Position numbers and translations under genes: made by a program
Assembly: GCF_001870735.1 (NCBI RefSeq)
Contig: NZ_MORL01000001.1
Coordinates: 620,001 to 684,000, forward strand
Direction of reading: 5' to 3'
DNA: 64,000 nt
Origin: Arsenicibacter rosenii
Lineage (GTDB): Bacteria > Bacteroidota > Bacteroidia > Cytophagales > Spirosomataceae
In this document: piece after piece, positions 36,101 through 45,079 of the stretch
Position numbering within the stretch: the stretch's first letter is position 1
Layout of the letters: the number at the start of each line of letters is the position of its first letter
The notes under the pieces: generated by a model
Seen by the model: only the letters and a program-made list of their open reading frames with translations
Databases searched by the model: none
Told to the model about the DNA's origin: nothing

Positions 36101-36180
36101 TACTACAGGCGGCACCTCAACCAACGGCATTGGCCAATTCACATAAATCAATTGTTTAACTTTTAACGAACACAAAAATC

Positions 36181-36369
36181 ATGTTATCAAGATTTGCTGA
36201 TGCCGCTCTGACAAGGAGCGAAATGAAAAATGTAAAGGGAGGACAGATATGTACTCCAATGGGATCGAAAGTAGATGACAATGGCAGATGCTATGATATT
36301 TATTCTTGTCGGCATACCTTTTTAGGTATTGCATATGGGAAACCATATCCAAAGTTTGTGAAATACTAA
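36181..36369 (+). CDS. Double-glycine leader peptide (RiPP/bacteriocin-like precursor)
   Basis: 62 residues. The N-terminal LTRSEMKNVKGG matches the Bacteroidota natural-product leader (LSxEEMKxIxGG) removed by C39-peptidase ABC transporters. The predicted core, after GG near residue 21, has three Cys (ICTPM, GRCYD, YSCRH) that could form disulfides or modifications. No modification or transport gene is adjacent; a C39 transporter operon is encoded 23 kb away at 59.1-62.5 kb. The gene is AT-rich and co-directional with the secreted protein gene downstream. Confidence 0.6.
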   Translation: MLSRFADAALTRSEMKNVKGGQICTPMGSKVDDNGRCYDIYSCRHTFLGIAYGKPYPKFVKY

Positions 36370-36458
36370 ACTTTCCTTTGCTATAAAAATCACACAAAGA
36401 GCACGGGCCCTTTGTGTGATTAAGTTATAGAGATGTATAAAAATAAAGAACCGTTAAA

Positions 36459-37349
36459 ATGAAATATTTCCTTGTCTTTCTTTGTTTTTTTAGTATAAGT
36501 ACACAGCTTTTTTCTCAAAAAATACGTGCACGTATTATAGGTAAGAATACAAAAAAAACCATACCTTATTGTTCAATAACGAATACTAAAAAAACAATAG
36601 GTGTTACATCTAATGAGAACGGCTGGTTTTTTATAAAAGATATCGGTGTTTATGATTCCTTATTAATATCATCACTTGGGTATAAAACTAGTAGAATTAG
36701 CGTGAACGCTGATTTAGACTCTGTTTTGTACCTTACTGAGGAACCTGTTCAGTTGGCGGAAGTAAAAGTGCTTCAAAATAGAATATCTGTAGTAGGAATA
36801 TCTAAACGGAGATCAGAGGGGAGCTTTGGGGGAGTATTTGATTCAAACTATGAGCTTGCAGTTTTTATGCCTAATCAAAAGTCTATAAATGCCAGTATTA
36901 TTGAAGTAGCTTTTTATATTGTTCATGATGGAATATATAATACTCCATTTAGAGTTAAATTTTATAAAAATAATGACGGAGAAATTGGCGAAGAAATTAA
37001 TAAAAAAGATATAATATGTAAAGCATATAAGGCTAATCATTGGAATAAATTTGATTTGACAAAGTATAAATTAAATATGCCTGAAGAAGGTTGTTTTGTT
37101 GCCATGGAGTGGTTAAATGTAACTATAGAAAAGTATAAATATGCTTTGATAAAAGAAGATAAAGAAGAAAAAAAAGGATTTGGTCAAGTCATAGGGATGG
37201 CTACTGATGCAGAAATTTTATCTTGCTTCTATAGAGAAAATCAAGGAGAATGGAAGTCTGGACGTACTATATTTCAAGTTCAGTCTAATAAATTTCTAGA
37301 ACTGCCAACTACCTATACACCAATGATGAGGACTACTGTACAGTATTAG
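36459..37349 (+). CDS. Secreted protein with CarboxypepD_reg-like (TonB-receptor-type) N-terminal domain
   Basis: 296 residues with a signal peptide ending at QLFSQ. Residues about 22-100 resemble the carboxypeptidase-regulatory-like beta-sandwich found at the start of Bacteroidota TonB receptors (KTIPYCSITNTKKTIGVTSN, SSLGYKTSRISV). The rest is unrecognised. Base composition is strongly AT-rich, unlike the flanking genome. It follows the leader-peptide gene by 89 bp and may belong with it. Function unknown. Confidence 0.7.
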   Translation: MKYFLVFLCFFSISTQLFSQKIRARIIGKNTKKTIPYCSITNTKKTIGVTSNENGWFFIKDIGVYDSLLISSLGYKTSRISVNADLDSVLYLTEEPVQLAEVKVLQNRISVVGISKRRSEGSFGGVFDSNYELAVFMPNQKSINASIIEVAFYIVHDGIYNTPFRVKFYKNNDGEIGEEINKKDIICKAYKANHWNKFDLTKYKLNMPEEGCFVAMEWLNVTIEKYKYALIKEDKEEKKGFGQVIGMATDAEILSCFYRENQGEWKSGRTIFQVQSNKFLELPTTYTPMMRTTVQY

Positions 37350-37363
37350 TAGTGGATTATCCC

Positions 37364-37494
37364 GTTATCGCTCGCGTTCCGCGAGTGATTTTTATCCAGA
37401 AGGGCGTCCCGCCCGTAGGTTGTTCTGTAACAAGCCAGCTTTCGGGCCAGAGGCCCTTCCTGATATTGATCACTCGCAATATGCGAGCGATAAC
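37364..37494. repeat. MITE-like 131-bp palindromic element
   Basis: Perfect 12-bp terminal inverted repeats GTTATCGCTCGC and GCGAGCGATAAC enclose nested imperfect complementarity (CGAGTGAT...GAAGGGC against GCCCTTCC...ATCACTCG). The left 80-90 bp recur at 38342. No coding potential. Confidence 0.75.
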
Positions 37495-37553
37495 TGAAAA
37501 AATCACAGATAAAGACTGCACTTTACATAGCTATTTACTATCTATCACTGAAA

Positions 37554-38279
37554 TTATACTGTAGGAATATTGCTGATTTTTTCATAAGGCATATATTCGT
37601 AATCCCAATAATCATAGTCTACTTTTGGGGAATTAATTAAAAATAATGGATTTCTTTGATCACAAGTGCTATAATGATCTGGATCTGAATGATATATCCA
37701 TTTGAATATACTTGTATTAAAAACTGACTTTAATATCGATGCCAACAAGGGAGCATTTAATGCCCAAATGTTGTAATGTTCTTCTTCAAGTATTGGATTT
37801 AAGGGTAAATAAGCAAAGTTACATGCATTTATTTTTAATAAGTCTTGGCTTAACTCAAATTCTAATAATTTAGGAAACCAAATTTCAGTACTTTCTATAT
37901 ATACTGACCCATCAATTGAGAATACTATTTTTATGTTTTCTACTTCATGATGGGTACGATTACTTTTCCTTTTTAATACTCTTTCTGTATATTCATAAAT
38001 ACTATTATAATTTTTTATGAGCATAGTCTTAAAAAGAATACAATCAATATAGTTATGATTATTTTCGTCATCTTTAATTTCAATCTTTAAATTGTAAGAA
38101 TTTAATGCATCTATGAACAAAACAATAATATTGACAAGTTCTTTATTACTCATTATTAATTTATCAATAAAAGAATCAGATTTAGATTCATTTGCAAATA
38201 GCCATTGACCCACAACAGCGTCGGACATATTAGGCTCAAGTGTCCTTATTCTAAGCTTATTATACGTTGACGATTTCAT
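37554..38279 (-). CDS. Hypothetical AT-rich-encoded cytosolic protein
   Basis: 241 residues, acidic, no signal peptide or membrane segment, no recognised domain. It contains aromatic-rich segments near the C-terminus (YWDYEYMPYEK). The gene is AT-rich like its neighbour at 36459 and lies between two copies of the palindromic repeat, so it looks like foreign cargo. An immunity or defence role is possible from context but not shown. Confidence 0.65.
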   Translation of the reverse strand: MKSSTYNKLRIRTLEPNMSDAVVGQWLFANESKSDSFIDKLIMSNKELVNIIVLFIDALNSYNLKIEIKDDENNHNYIDCILFKTMLIKNYNSIYEYTERVLKRKSNRTHHEVENIKIVFSIDGSVYIESTEIWFPKLLEFELSQDLLKINACNFAYLPLNPILEEEHYNIWALNAPLLASILKSVFNTSIFKWIYHSDPDHYSTCDQRNPLFLINSPKVDYDYWDYEYMPYEKISNIPTV

Positions 38280-38341
38280 TAGTTTATTAAAATTTCGTTT
38301 AGATTGTCTTTAAAATTTACATACACTTTTTCAACTTTCCC

Positions 38342-38440
38342 GTTACCGCTCGCCTGTGGCGAGTGATTTTTATCCAGAAGGGCCCGCGGCGGCGGTCCGC
38401 TCCCGCCCGTAGATTGTTTTGTGACAAGCCAACTTTCGGG
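38342..38440. repeat. Partial second copy of the MITE-like element
   Basis: Begins GTTACCGCTCGC and shares the segment GAGTGATTTTTATCCAGAAG and GCCCGTAG.TTGTT.TGT.ACAAGCC with the copy at 37364. The right end is missing: the sequence passes directly into adhesin-derived DNA at about 38441. Confidence 0.7.
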
Positions 38441-38712
38441 TCAGGGTCTGACCTGCCGTAATAGCGGCCGGTGCACTGATGGAGGCCGTAATCCCCGTAC
38501 AACTGGCGGGCGCTACCACCACCTGTACCGACGCCCGGCCCAGGCAACCGTCATTGTTGGTGGCCTTAACGGTATAGGTGCCGCTGTAGTTGGCCGTCGC
38601 GCCGATCCGCTGTATCACGGCCCCGGCCGAACGGTAGCTCTCCGCCCCATCCAGTCAGGGACCCGACCACGTATAGGTTGCCCCGGCAGACGGCGAGGCA
38701 GTGGCCCCTCCC
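38441..38712 (-). pseudogene. Remnant of an Ig/PKD adhesin repeat with an in-frame stop
   Basis: Minus-strand codons read TASPSAGATYTWSGP, then TGA (38655-38657), then GTYTVKATNNDGCLG and SCTGITASISAPAAITAGQT, a standard repeat of giant Cytophagales adhesins. It has no start, an internal stop and a junction with the repeat element at 38441. Probably the counterpart of the fragment at 33944. Confidence 0.65.
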
Positions 38713-38740
38713 ATCCACCGGAGCTGACAGAGGCTTATTG

Positions 38741-39086
38741 GGTCTTCAAACCGCATGTCAAAGAACATTCTGCCAGCCCGGTTAGCAAACCTATCCGGCT
38801 GACAGTGACAAGCCTAGCAATTCAGGCCCGGGTTGGCCCATGACTGATCGGTTTGCCACAAAGCTATGTATATATCCAACAACGGCTTACCCCTATGTTA
38901 GGGGTTAAAATCAATACAGTCTACTGTATGAATACTCCGTTATCCGATCAACCAGCCCCCCCTACCCCTCAACGGAATATCATTCCGTTGTACCTCTCTA
39001 CCTGACCAGCTATCCATAATCTGATCATAATCATTGCAAACCTGGTGCCGATGCGCTTTTTTGCGGCGGAATTAACCAACATCCAT
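38741..39086. other. Intergenic stretch, no gene seen
   Basis: Short open frames on both strands but none with family similarity or a plausible start. It probably contains the promoter of the cytochrome c gene. Confidence 0.5.
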
Positions 39087-39569
39087 ATGCTATCGAAAGA
39101 CTACGTCCGGGCGCTGACAGCCGCCCTCCTCGGACTCGGGACCCTCGTCCTGTTATTACTCGTCATGACCTTCGCTCTGTTCTTTTTGTGGCCGGCCAAC
39201 AGCGGTACGGCCACCGCTTCGGCACCGGCCGGTGGTGGCGGGGCACCCGCTGCGGCGCCTAAAGCCGTCGCGCTGACCGCCGAACAGGAACACGGAAAAA
39301 CGCTGTTCGCCAACAACTGCGCCCAGTGCCATGCCGTTACCGATGAAGTCGTGGTGGGGCCGGGCCTGAAAGGGGTCCGCCAGCGCACGCCCGGCGATGC
39401 GTGGCTGACCAAATGGATCAAAAACTCACAGGCCGTTGTCGCCAGCGGCGATGCCTATGCCGTCGGCGTTTACAACAAATACGGCAAAATCGCCATGAGT
39501 GCCTTCCCGCAATTCAGCGATCAGGACATTAATGATATCCTGAATTACATTGACGTAGCAGGAAAATAG
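39087..39569 (+). CDS. Membrane-anchored class I cytochrome c
   Basis: 160 residues from ATG 39087, which places a positively charged N-terminus before a membrane helix (LGLGTLVLLLLVMTFALFFL). A flexible Ala/Gly/Pro linker follows, then the haem motif CAQCH and a distal Met in KIAMSAFPQF. ATG 39051 and GTG 39045 are in-frame alternatives. It is a small electron carrier facing the periplasm. No oxidase genes are adjacent. Confidence 0.88.
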   Translation: MLSKDYVRALTAALLGLGTLVLLLLVMTFALFFLWPANSGTATASAPAGGGGAPAAAPKAVALTAEQEHGKTLFANNCAQCHAVTDEVVVGPGLKGVRQRTPGDAWLTKWIKNSQAVVASGDAYAVGVYNKYGKIAMSAFPQFSDQDINDILNYIDVAGK

Positions 39570-39643
39570 TCCTTTTTATACCCAATTTTACTGCTATTTT
39601 AGATTATTTTCCGGCAAAGGCGTTTCTGAAGCAGGTTGTTTCG

Positions 39644-39651
39644 TACTTTTG
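39644..39651 (+). promoter_or_regulatory. -7 promoter element (TACTTTTG) for the aminotransferase gene
   Basis: TACTTTTG matches TAnnTTTG 22 bases before the start codon. Confidence 0.5.
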
Positions 39652-39673
39652 CGGCTTACATCGCAAGGGTGCC

Positions 39674-40894
39674 ATGAACGAAATACTGAAAAGCCAACGG
39701 CTAAACAATCTGAAATACGACATTCGTGGCCCTGTCTATGAGCGTTCGCTTGAGCTCGAAAGCCAGGGCTACAAAATCATAAATCTGAATATCGGTAACC
39801 CTGCGCCATTTGGTTTTGACGCCCCTGATGAGATCGTTCACGACATCATTCTGAACATCCGTAATGCGCAGGGTTATTCCGATTCACGGGGGCTGTTTGC
39901 GGCCCGGAAAGCGGTGATGCACTACACCCAGAATCTGGGCATCCCCAACATCAGCATCAATGATATTTTTATCGGCAACGGGGTTAGCGAGCTGATTATC
40001 CTCTCCATGCAGGCCCTCATCAACGAGGGCGACGAAGTACTCGTGCCGTCGCCGGATTATCCGCTCTGGACAACATCGGTGGCCTTATGCGGGGGCAAAC
40101 CCGTCCATTATGTCTGCGACGAAGAATCGGACTGGAACCCCGACCTCGCCGACATCGAAAGCAAAATCACCAGCCGGACGCGGGCTATCGTTGTCATCAA
40201 CCCTAACAACCCAACGGGGGCCGTCTACGATAAGGCCATCCTCGAAGGTATTGCCCGCATCGCGGAGAAGCATAAAATCATTGTCTTTTCGGATGAGATC
40301 TACGACAAAATCCTGTATAACGGCGCAATTCACTACCCGATTTCGAAAATGGTGCACGAAACGCTGTGTATCACCATGGGCGGGCTTTCCAAAAACTACC
40401 GCGCTGCCGGTTTCCGGGGTGGCTGGCTGATCCTGAGCGGGGCTAAACACAAGGCAAAATCCTATATCGAAGGGCTTACCCTGCTGGCGAGTATGCGGTT
40501 GTGTGCCAACGTACCGACGCAGTACGCCATTCAGACCGCGCTCGGCGGGTATCAGAGTATCAATGATCTCATTATGCCTTCCGGACGGCTATATAAGCAA
40601 CTGATGCTCACCTATGAGCGGATGGTGGCGATTCCGGGCATTTCCTGCGTTAAGCCCAAAGGCTCGCTTTATGTGTTCCCGAAAATCGACCTGTCGCAGT
40701 TTACCTTCGCCGATGACAATCAGTTTGTCTATGACCTGTTATCGGAGCAGAAAGTGCTGGTGGTGGCCGGGCAAGGATTCAATTACAAAACACCGGATCA
40801 TTTCCGGATTGTCTGCCTGCCCACCGTCGACGAACTAACCATTGCCCTCGACCGGATTGAGGTATTCCTCGAAAACCACCGCAGACTGGTGTAA
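39674..40894 (+). CDS. Class I/II PLP-dependent aminotransferase (AlaA-like)
   Basis: 406 residues. Substrate/cofactor motifs: NIGNPAPFGF at the N-terminus, NPNNPTGAVYD, SDEIYDKILY and the PLP lysine in GGLSKNYRAAGFRGGW. The overall pattern resembles the alanine transaminase AlaA/YfbQ group, linking pyruvate and glutamate. Substrate assignment is by resemblance. Confidence 0.87.
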   Translation: MNEILKSQRLNNLKYDIRGPVYERSLELESQGYKIINLNIGNPAPFGFDAPDEIVHDIILNIRNAQGYSDSRGLFAARKAVMHYTQNLGIPNISINDIFIGNGVSELIILSMQALINEGDEVLVPSPDYPLWTTSVALCGGKPVHYVCDEESDWNPDLADIESKITSRTRAIVVINPNNPTGAVYDKAILEGIARIAEKHKIIVFSDEIYDKILYNGAIHYPISKMVHETLCITMGGLSKNYRAAGFRGGWLILSGAKHKAKSYIEGLTLLASMRLCANVPTQYAIQTALGGYQSINDLIMPSGRLYKQLMLTYERMVAIPGISCVKPKGSLYVFPKIDLSQFTFADDNQFVYDLLSEQKVLVVAGQGFNYKTPDHFRIVCLPTVDELTIALDRIEVFLENHRRLV

Positions 40895-40924
40895 GGTTAC
40901 AGCGAAACGTTATAAAATGGTTTT

Positions 40925-40990
40925 CACCACATAGCCACATAGGGCACATAAGAAATTAAAAACTTTGTTTTGCTATGTGTCTATGTGGTG
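40925..40990. repeat. 66-bp dispersed hairpin repeat, copy 1
   Basis: Arms CACCACATAG (40925-40934) and CTATGTGGTG (40981-40990) are exact complements, and the next 8 bp on each side pair with one mismatch. The same design with near-identical arms recurs at 54212. Confidence 0.8.
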
Positions 40991-41075
40991 TAGCCATTGA
41001 GATTTTGGGTTAAGTGAATTGGTTGTAGCAAACAACTGTTATCTTGGAACCTGAATCACTGGATGCTGTTTCTCC

Positions 41076-41864
41076 ATGGCCTACTCATTTACGAACAAAC
41101 GAACAAACCTGTTTATCACCCTCAGCGCCATTTTCCTGACCAATGCGCTGGTTGCCGAAATCATCGGCGTTAAAATTTTCTCGGGCGAAACGCTGCTCGG
41201 CACCGCTCCCGCGCAGCTGCACCTCTTCGGCGATTTCGTGCTCGACTTCAACCTGACCGCCGGGGCCGTTATCTGGCCGTTTGTGTTCATCACCTCCGAC
41301 ATCATCAACGAGTATTTCGGTAAGGCCGGTGTCAAACGCATTTCGTACCTCACGGCCGGTTTTATCGGCTACAGTTTCCTGATCATTTATGCGGTCACGA
41401 AACTGCCGCCCGCTCAGTTCTGGCTCGATGTAAATGCAAAAGACCCCGCCGGCAACCCCATCAACATTGATAATGCATTCGGGATGATTTTCCGGCAGGG
41501 CCTTGGTATTATTATCGGGTCATTAACCGCGTTTCTGATCGGTCAGCTGCTCGATGCGTCGGTGTTTCAGTACCTCCGCAAAATTACGGGCAGTCGTAAA
41601 ATCTGGCTCCGGGCCACGGGTTCGACGCTGGTTTCGCAGCTGGTCGATAGTTTTGTGGTCCTCGGCATTGCTTTTTATGTCTTCGGCAACTGGTCGCTGG
41701 CACAGGTACTGGCCGTTGGCATCATCAACTACATCTACAAATTCACAACGGCCATTCTGCTGACGCCGCTGCTGTATGCGGCTCATTATGCCATTGACGG
41801 CTACCTCGGCAAAGAACACGCCGAAGACCTGGCCAACGAGGCGTCGATGAGTTCGTTTATGTAA
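41076..41864 (+). CDS. yhhQ: Queuosine precursor transporter (YhhQ/VUT family)
   Basis: 262 residues with about six to seven membrane helices. SDIINEYFGKAGVKR and FVFITSDI are typical of the VUT_1/YhhQ family, which imports preQ0/preQ1 for queuosine modification of tRNA. No preQ1 riboswitch was recognised upstream. It ends one base before the convergent aroA stop. Confidence 0.87.
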   Translation: MAYSFTNKRTNLFITLSAIFLTNALVAEIIGVKIFSGETLLGTAPAQLHLFGDFVLDFNLTAGAVIWPFVFITSDIINEYFGKAGVKRISYLTAGFIGYSFLIIYAVTKLPPAQFWLDVNAKDPAGNPINIDNAFGMIFRQGLGIIIGSLTAFLIGQLLDASVFQYLRKITGSRKIWLRATGSTLVSQLVDSFVVLGIAFYVFGNWSLAQVLAVGIINYIYKFTTAILLTPLLYAAHYAIDGYLGKEHAEDLANEASMSSFM

Positions 41865-43118
41865 TTACGCAACGACGGTTTCTACGGCCGTAATGCGGGC
41901 GAAGTCTTCCCAGAATGACGGATATGACTTTGCCACGACACCCGGCTCTTCAATTACGACGGCCTGACGCATGGCTACCGGCGCAAATGCCATCGCCATC
42001 CGATGGTCGTCGTATGTTTCAATCGCCGGTGTTCCTTCCGGAGCGGTTGCCAGCTGCCGGACCACGTAACGGGTATTGGTCTCCACTTCGACCAGTTCGG
42101 CACCGATTTTCTGTAACTCAGCCTGAAGGGCCGCCACCCGGTCTGTTTCCTTGATTTTGAGGCTTTCGATACCGGTCAGTGTCAGGTCGGCTTTCAGCGC
42201 ACCACAACAGGCGGCGACGGTCTGCGCCAAGTCCGGGCAGTTCGTAAAATCCCAGGCAAGCGCCGTTTCGGCCGGCTTTTGCGTCAGCAATACGCCGCGG
42301 TCGGTAAAGCTGCTTTCGACGCCGAGCGGCCGCATGATGTCGACAATCGCGCTGTCGCCCTGCAACGACTTTTCTTTCAGACCCAGCAGTTCAATGACGG
42401 AACCTTGTTCGGCCAGGGCCACCACACTGTACCAATAGCTCGCTCCCGACCAGTCCGATTCAACGGCATAGGTGCACGGCTGGTAAGCGCCCGGTGCTAC
42501 GGTAATGGTTTTTGCGTCCCAGTCGGCCGTCACGTCGGCACCAAAGACCCGCATCTGGGCCATGGTCATTTCGATATACGGCCGCGAGCCGATGTCTCCC
42601 GTTAACGTCAGCGTTAATCCGTCGGGCAATGACGGCGCAATCATGATCAGGGCCGAAATGTACTGGCTGCTGACATCCCCCCGGATGCTGACACGGTTCG
42701 TGCCTGATGCCGAAAAGCCGTTGATTTTCAGCGGCGGATAGCCTTCATTCCGTATATACTCAATATCAGCACCCAGCGTCCGGAGGGCGTCGACCAGCAT
42801 GCCGATCGGCCGCTCACACATCCGCGGCGTACCGGTAAGGGTCTTTTGCTGGCCCGTTACGACGAAATAGGCGGTCAGGAAGCGCATGGTCGTACCGGCA
42901 TCCAGTACATCGGCCACCGCATCGTCCGATTTCAGCAACCGGATCATCGTCTGCGTATCGCGGGCCGTCGACAGGTTATGTAAATCACACTGAAAGCCCG
43001 TCAGCGCATCAAGAATCAGCGCACGGTTGCTTTCGCTTTTCGAAGAGGCTAATGGAATCGTGGCCCGTACCGGACCATCGGGAGGAAGTAAGTGTACAGC
43101 GTTCAAAACAAAGAGCAT
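41865..43118 (-). CDS. aroA: 3-phosphoshikimate 1-carboxyvinyltransferase (EPSP synthase)
   Basis: 417 residues. Key segments: LASSKSESNRALILDAL (PEP/S3P-binding Lys and Ser), GTTMRFLTA, GDVSSQYISALIM and DDHRMAMAF. It makes EPSP in the shikimate pathway. The gene stands alone on this strand. The NAGT-type PEP loop reads DAGTTMR, normal for the family. Confidence 0.93.
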   Translation of the reverse strand: MLFVLNAVHLLPPDGPVRATIPLASSKSESNRALILDALTGFQCDLHNLSTARDTQTMIRLLKSDDAVADVLDAGTTMRFLTAYFVVTGQQKTLTGTPRMCERPIGMLVDALRTLGADIEYIRNEGYPPLKINGFSASGTNRVSIRGDVSSQYISALIMIAPSLPDGLTLTLTGDIGSRPYIEMTMAQMRVFGADVTADWDAKTITVAPGAYQPCTYAVESDWSGASYWYSVVALAEQGSVIELLGLKEKSLQGDSAIVDIMRPLGVESSFTDRGVLLTQKPAETALAWDFTNCPDLAQTVAACCGALKADLTLTGIESLKIKETDRVAALQAELQKIGAELVEVETNTRYVVRQLATAPEGTPAIETYDDHRMAMAFAPVAMRQAVVIEEPGVVAKSYPSFWEDFARITAVETVVA

Positions 43119-43240
43119 TTAGTGGTAAGCCCTGCCCCGGCAAGGGCTTAAGCACCGCAAAAATACGGCATCTGCCCGGAAACCGGATGATTTTCCCCGT
43201 AAAAGATCATTCCGGCCACCTTACCGGTATCCCTGGCCCT

Positions 43241-43768
43241 TCATAGGTCAGAGGCTGGCATGTCAACGATACCGCTTCGTTCCGGATCATTTTTCAGCTC
43301 AGTCCATGTTGAATCTTTCTCAAGCCGGCCCGATCTGACCATCACACGGACATACCCCTTCCGGGCGTTAACCGGATGAAACATAAACTTGCGGAGACTA
43401 CCGGAATCGTCCCAGAATCCATATGAAAACTTCCCTTTGGGTAATGTTGTGTAACTGACAACAATGCGTTTTGTGCTGTCCGGAACGGGAGATCCGAAAA
43501 TACGGTGCTGTATCTCAAGCGCGGCCTCTTCATCCAGTTCCCCTTCAATCCTGACACTGAACTGTCGTTCGGCGATGATCGGGTCAAGCTGCTTAAAGAG
43601 CCAGCTGGTGTCCTTCTGCATATTGGTGATCCGGATGTCCTGACGTTCATATTTCGTACAGCCGGAGAGGCCAAGGCAAACCACTACCGGCATGATAAAA
43701 GGCTTACAAGGTGCTGTAAGGGACCATTCAGCCATTGGAGGCAGCACTGAGTTATTGGTATGGGGCAT
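43241..43768 (-). CDS. Hypothetical lipoprotein
   Basis: 175 residues in the longest frame; ATGs at 43735 and 43693 are in-frame alternatives. A lipobox LGLSGC lies at residues 31-36, so the true start is probably 43735 or 43693. The mature part has charged beta-rich sequence (FSYGFWDDSGSLRKFMFHP) but no recognised domain. Confidence 0.6.
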   Translation of the reverse strand: MPHTNNSVLPPMAEWSLTAPCKPFIMPVVVCLGLSGCTKYERQDIRITNMQKDTSWLFKQLDPIIAERQFSVRIEGELDEEAALEIQHRIFGSPVPDSTKRIVVSYTTLPKGKFSYGFWDDSGSLRKFMFHPVNARKGYVRVMVRSGRLEKDSTWTELKNDPERSGIVDMPASDL

Positions 43769-44051
43769 TGTAAATGGCGGTTAAATCGTTTCGGAAATAT
43801 AGTAGCTGTTGCTGATAATTACCAGGGGCCCCGGATCGTTTTTCCAAAGCCATTATGCCAGGCTGTTGCTTACAGACGTTATCTTTCAGCCGATAGTTTA
43901 CACCTTGGGGCTGCTACAGATCCGGACGACAAGCAGGCATGACGATTATTCGGTTTTCAGTAACTTGCACGGCGACGTCACCATACAGATGATCAGGCAC
44001 AAAGTTGAGCATGGATACATTTTCCCATTTTACACCGCAAATACCCGACAA

Positions 44052-44978
44052 ATGACATTTCTGGATCGTCTGAAAAAAGCGCTTTTACCCATCGATACCG
44101 CAGCTCCGGCCCCCGACGTAACGAATACGCGGCTGATGAACGAACTGCTCGCCTGTTTCGACGCCTCGGTGCAACAGGAGTCGGTGGGCTCCAGCTTGCT
44201 GTTCAACATGCATTACCTCATCATCCTGCATCCCGACACCTATAATGCCCGGTTGTCGTCATTGCCGGTCGTGGTGAAGGAAACGGTAAAAGCCTTTTAC
44301 AAACGGCTAAGCGAGCTCAGGAACCAGTACGAAGAAATTTCGCCGGTGTCGGCCAACTGGCAGTTTAAGTTTGGCCCCGGTGTCTCGTTCAACAACGAAA
44401 CGATTGAACCTAACGACATACTGGTTATCGGTACGCTGACAGGGGTTAAGGAAGGCGGCTACCAGCAGAACACAAAAGCGACCGTAAAACCGAAACGGAC
44501 CAACGTGTTTGACCGGATGGATATTAACCTCGATACGCTCCGCCATATCGACTTCAACGAGTCAGGTTCGTTTACGGTAAAGTTCAACGCTGACCTGCAG
44601 CTGGGCAGCGAGAGTCAGCCCAGGCATAAAGAGGCCGGTCTTGCCCGTATCAGCTACCACCTGCCCGAACAGGATACCGACGAGCAGTTTACCATGCAGG
44701 TGCGGGAAATTGTGATTGCCCGGAAAGAACCCGAAAACATGAGCTACAGCAATTACCTGCTGATCGACTCACTGTACGTCTCCAATCCGCATGCCCGTAT
44801 CCGGTACCACGAAAGTACCCGGCAGTTTCAGATTGCTTCGTTCAGCCGTAACGAAACACGGGTCAACGAACGCATTATTCCCCGCAGCGACCTGACCGAC
44901 CCGCAATGGCTGGAGCTACCGAATCAGGCCCAGATTCTGCTGAACGGGTTTATTACGCTTCATTTCGACGGAGAATAA
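44052..44978 (+). CDS. FHA-domain protein (FhaA-like), first gene of the signalling/cell-wall locus
   Basis: 308 residues from ATG 44052, chosen because it gives the same opening (FLDRLKKALL) as the second FHA gene of the locus (PRLKKILGL). An upstream in-frame extension to 43809 looks spurious. The N-terminal about 130 residues are a helical domain of unknown type; residues about 225-308 form an FHA fold with SLYVSNPHARIRY and NETRVNE, the phosphothreonine-binding loops. It probably binds a phosphorylated partner from the adjacent kinase gene. Confidence 0.75.
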   Translation: MTFLDRLKKALLPIDTAAPAPDVTNTRLMNELLACFDASVQQESVGSSLLFNMHYLIILHPDTYNARLSSLPVVVKETVKAFYKRLSELRNQYEEISPVSANWQFKFGPGVSFNNETIEPNDILVIGTLTGVKEGGYQQNTKATVKPKRTNVFDRMDINLDTLRHIDFNESGSFTVKFNADLQLGSESQPRHKEAGLARISYHLPEQDTDEQFTMQVREIVIARKEPENMSYSNYLLIDSLYVSNPHARIRYHESTRQFQIASFSRNETRVNERIIPRSDLTDPQWLELPNQAQILLNGFITLHFDGE

Positions 44979-45079
44979 CCCCCCGTACTATCACTTTTTA
45001 TACGGATATTCACCGGTTTTTCGTTCCTATCGCTGATAGTTAACCAGGCACCCTAAGCCATTCCCCAGAGAACTCCGGC

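Noticed and set aside
36179-36397. 72-codon minus-strand frame over the leader-peptide gene
   Set aside because: The plus-strand frame has a canonical leader motif; the minus frame has no similarity or plausible context.
40991-41075. preQ1 riboswitch upstream of the queuosine-precursor transporter
   Set aside because: No recognisable preQ1 pseudoknot core; only a weak promoter-like TATCTTGG and a 5-bp hairpin were seen.
43809-44051. N-terminal extension of the first FHA protein
   Set aside because: Sequence lacks domain character, and ATG 44052 aligns with the start of the second FHA gene.
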